Positions 20,071-22,740 of a DNA stretch of 22,740 nt are shown here, piece by piece. The notes under the pieces were generated by a model. It made no database searches and was not told the origin of the DNA. It saw nothing but the letters and a program-made list of their open reading frames with translations. Source of the stretch: Pleurotus djamor (Eukaryota; Basidiomycota; Agaricomycetes; Agaricales; Pleurotaceae); assembly GCA_029747585.1 (NCBI GenBank), contig JAPEVF010000488.1, forward strand, positions 1 through 22,740, written 5' to 3'. The first letter of the stretch is position 1. Every line of letters begins with the position of its first letter. The position numbers and the translations under genes are program-made.

Positions 20071-21501
20071 TCAAGCACGACTTCTTCTAACCCATCCTAA
20101 AACGGAATCCCTAAATTCCACCGGGACGGATAACCATGGCATATGATCGCCTTCCTCCAACTCAACGACTTGAAGATCCTTCCACCCTTCCACAGCATTG
20201 ACACTTTCTGCGCCATTGACCATATTATCTTTCTTCGAGACGACGGCTAGCAAGGGTAGGCCATGGCATCGCCCGGCATTCAATAGTCCTTCTTCGTTCT
20301 GAGTGCGGGCAAGCAGACGAGCAGTAACCTCTCGAGGTTGGATCATCACATGTCCCAAGTAAGAAAGGTACAGAGAGTAGTAGTTGGGGTTTTTCATGAG
20401 GGGGGTGAGGGATTGCACGAAGTTATCAGCGGCGGAAAGGAAAGCAGAGACGTCGGTGGTTTGAATCAGGGACGGAAGGCCTTGGAGAATGTGGGGCAGG
20501 CCGACTTTGGCCATAACAGGACCCATATATGGAAGAGCAGAGACATAAATTATGCCGGAGAGGTAGGACGGAGGCAGAAAGGTGAGGATGTCCGTGATAT
20601 TCGTGGCTGTAGAGTTCGCATAGGAGATGGGGATGAAGACAGGGGTTGCGAGGTTACGAGAGGAGACGTTGGCATCAAAACTTGGCAAAAGATTGACACA
20701 CGTACCTCCAAGGCTCCTGATCCATTCGTCCGCCGACCAACAGCATAAACGTGGGTTCCGAGTAACACAGGCGTTTCGGAGGCGATATAGTCCAGATGTC
20801 GATTCAGAAGGTGGCGTTACGGTGATTTTCAGTTCATTTCGGGTAATTATTGAAGTCAGCGATGAATATCTGATACGAAGTAGAGAAAATAGAGAAGAGA
20901 TGGGATCCGAAAATCCGAAGAATTATGGGGAAAAGAAACTGGTGCTTACCATCCCACGACAAAGGGCTTGGAAATGTTGAGGGAAGTGACCACTGACTCA
21001 AAGTCCTCGCAGAGGCGTTTTGATTCCCAAGCGGCTTCTTCAGTTGGTTTCCCGCTTCTTCCATGTCCACGCATGTCGTAACGGATCTAAACATAAGTAT
21101 GTATAGAAGGTCAGTGGGTATACGCAAGGCAAGGTTCAGNGATTGGAGAAGTCAAGAAGCACGCAGAACGACCGCNNCCNNTCAGAGATTGTGAGCGATT
21201 NGGAATGATTGGTGCACATTACACCAACGACTCGGTAAATGAAACAGAATGGTGTGTGCATGTAAGGTAGTCACACATGAAACCCGAGGAACGTTTGTGT
21301 GAGGGAACGCACCAAGTAAGCCTCCTTCGTCCACTCTGGATCATCAAATATAGCGTCGAATGCGACACCACTCATGGAGAACCCATGAATGAACACGATC
21401 GCGGGATGNGACGGATCGCCCTTCGCATCAACGTGGATCTCCGTTCCATCAGTTGACGTGACTTTGGTCGTGGNAAGCTTANTGAATGGTGTCGCGCCCA
21501 T
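20071..21501 (-). CDS. Alpha/beta hydrolase fold protein (290 aa, four exons including an 11-nt microexon)
   Basis: A serine hydrolase of the AB-hydrolase-1 type; the substrate is unknown. Exons (minus): 21313-21501, 20950-21086, 20706-20716, 20071-20606, total 291 codons in phase with all Ns counted as bases. Motifs in order: KVTSTDGTEIHVDAKGDP, oxyanion-hole region VFIHGFSMSG (residues about 35-45), IRYDMRGHGRSGKP, nucleophile elbow GWSLGA with Ser about 110, acid Asp about 239 in VVSKKDNMV, and base His about 267 in EEGDHMPW. The Trp-Ser-Leu-Gly-Ala stretch is split over three exons, with the Ser codon in the microexon. Introns are 226, 233 and 99 nt, longer than elsewhere in the window. 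Three Ns (21409, 21474, 21482) fall in exon 1 but act as ordinary unread bases. There is no signal peptide, so it is probably intracellular. Epoxide hydrolase or esterase activity cannot be told apart. Confidence 0.9.
20706..20716 (-). other. 11-nt microexon of the alpha/beta hydrolase gene
   Basis: The minus strand reads ...ATCAG|GAGCCTTGGAG|GTACGT.... It finishes the Trp codon begun at TG|GTAAGC and encodes Ser-Leu-Gly plus the first base of Ala. Without it the elbow GxSxG is missing, and reading through gives an immediate TAA at the preceding donor. Confidence 0.8.
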
Positions 21502-22293
21502 CGTGCAGAANACGATCAAATGTTCGTATGNTGTGATTGCTTCANNAGCGTAAGTAAGTCTCCGTTCATTAATTATGAGGCAACGAAGGCTGACATAGGA
21601 TAGGATGCGTTGCGTAACTTCAAGATGCGAGAAATAGCAGGAGTAAANGGTGATGATATGAAGTAGTCTGTNGAAGGATGCNGCGAGTATTTCAGGTTTC
21701 GCATTATGGNGGCGAATCAGGGCGAACGTTCGTGTNCTCAGGTATNNANNCCCGCCGGTGTCTTGGTACAAGGAAACCATTTCTGGGGGCCAAGTCGTAC
21801 GTTAAGTGGGCGAGCATTATGCAATGTGGGGGAGGGGTGCTAGTTTCAGTGAACAGAGGAACTTTATGAGAAGCGAAATCACGGCATCGAGAGAACGATA
21901 CTATTACTTACGTTGACGCGATAAGGCCAGCACTTATGTATTACTTACACGCTCCAGACGGCGTCCATAGTAATAAACAGCTAGGCCAGTACTAGTTGGA
22001 GCTTGAAACGGTCATCTACGTGTATTCTTGGACTTGAAAATTACCGGCGAGGGTGTGCACTGATGAAGGACGGTTCATCATGCAAACCTCGGTGCCACTC
22101 TTAGAAGGGGGCAGGGGGCTCACGTGAGATGCAGGGTCAATGGCCCTTTGTTTGTGCATGCGTTATCTACCACGCGCTTGTTGCCTCTCCAGACCATTGT
22201 CGTTGACNGAATCGCTGTCTGAAGGGTACNGTTGGGCNGTTGTAGGGTTACTGTTGTAAAAGACACGTAGAATTAGTTCGCAGTCGAGCAAAT
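21502..22293. other. Divergent intergenic region between hydrolase and TFIIS genes
   Basis: Roughly 790 bp of head-to-head promoter space with many Ns, especially 21510-21750, marking low read quality. I see no gene. An open minus frame continues above the hydrolase ATG but has no motif and lies beyond the expected N-terminus of this family. Confidence 0.4.
22119..22128. promoter_or_regulatory. Palindromic CACGTG (E-box) element
   Basis: CTCACGTGAG is a perfect 10-bp palindrome centred on CACGTG, the core bound by bHLH factors such as Cbf1 or Pho4 types. It lies about 165 bp upstream of the TFIIS-like ATG in a divergent promoter. Function is inferred from motif only. Confidence 0.3.
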
Positions 22294-22740
22294 ATGTCTG
22301 AGACTGTCGAATTGAAGAAACTGGTCAAACAGTTACAAAATTCACCGACNGACAAGGCGAGTGCGTTTTCCCTATGGTCAACCCGTTAAATTTGTTTCGG
22401 CTAACCCATCATCCCATTGACAGGAGATTCTGGACATCCTTCAGACGTTGAAGAAGGAGTATANAGTCAATGAGGCTATCTTGAGGGTGAGTTGTCTATN
22501 GCCACANGTCTTTGCCTCCTAACACTAACACCGGGACATTCAGGAAAGCAAGGCTGGTCTNGCAATTGGCAAGCTACGNACGCACGCAAANAAAGAAGTC
22601 GCAGATGCTGCCAAAGAACTTGTCAAAAAGTGGAAAACCGAGGTTGAGAGGGCGAAAGCAGGTGNAGCTAATCATGGAGGTGCTGGANTGGCCAAACCNC
22701 CACCAGGTGCGNNNCTGCGCTCGNTTTAGGTGCATCTCTT
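22294..22740 (+). CDS. Transcription elongation factor TFIIS, N-terminal part (runs off window)
   Basis: TFIIS rescues backtracked RNA polymerase II by stimulating transcript cleavage. Exons: 22294-22356, 22424-22486, 22544 to the edge. The reading is MSETVELKKLVKQLQ, then LDILQTLKKEY and VNEAILRESKAGL, then IGKLRTH and LVKKWKTEVERAK: the TFIIS N-terminal (LW) helical bundle, about residues 1-80, which contacts elongation complexes. It is followed by an Ala/Gly/Pro-rich linker. Intron 1 has a GC donor (AAG|GCGAGT) with acceptor GACAG; using the nearby GTGCGT instead breaks the frame. Many Ns occur in exon 3, and an in-frame TAG at 22727-22729 follows four of them, so it is probably a sequence-quality artefact. 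The central domain and C-terminal zinc ribbon lie beyond the window, so another LW-domain protein remains possible. Confidence 0.82.

Overview
The window looks like nuclear DNA of a filamentous basidiomycete, most likely an Agaricomycete. Genes are split by many short introns (mostly 49-68 nt, GT-AG, with two probable GC-AG), spacing is compact, and the gene content is typical of the group: Argonaute, GH43 glycosidase, F-box protein and Mediator 25-like protein. I cannot name the genus. Exon structures were built by hand from splice signals, reading phase and family motifs.

Layout. (1) 1-409, minus: 5' part of a probable GNAT acetyltransferase that runs off the window. (2) 881-4133, minus: a complete eight-exon Argonaute (about 954 aa) with all four slicer residues. 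(3) 5061-7193, plus: an unrecognised 652-aa protein with a disordered N-terminal part and a conserved-looking C-terminal domain. (4) 7319-9610, minus: a secreted GH43 glycosidase in ten exons (about 591 aa). (5) 10519-11526, plus: a single-exon F-box protein. (6) 11881-13562, plus: the spliceosomal WD40 protein Prp46/PLRG1. (7) 14108-17019, minus: a Mediator subunit 25-like protein (about 794 aa), a von Willebrand A domain joined to a long disordered tail. (8) 17413-17931, minus: a doubtful small ORF. (9) 17932-20070: a 2.1-kb tract in which I see no gene. (10) 20071-21501, minus: an alpha/beta hydrolase whose catalytic serine lies in an 11-nt microexon. (11) 22294-22740, plus: the TFIIS N-terminal domain of an elongation-factor gene, cut by the window edge and degraded by many Ns.

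The genes do not form an obvious pathway or cluster. Several are housekeeping or gene-expression functions (Argonaute, Prp46, Mediator, TFIIS) mixed with a plant-cell-wall enzyme and generic enzymes. I found no CRISPR, rRNA, tRNA or intact transposon, and no convincing undescribed system. The most useful observations are: four isolated N characters that behave as spurious inserted bases, because dropping each one restores a gene; the 11-nt microexon carrying a catalytic residue; two GC-AG introns; and the joining of what look like two separate minus-strand ORF regions into one Mediator-25-like gene.
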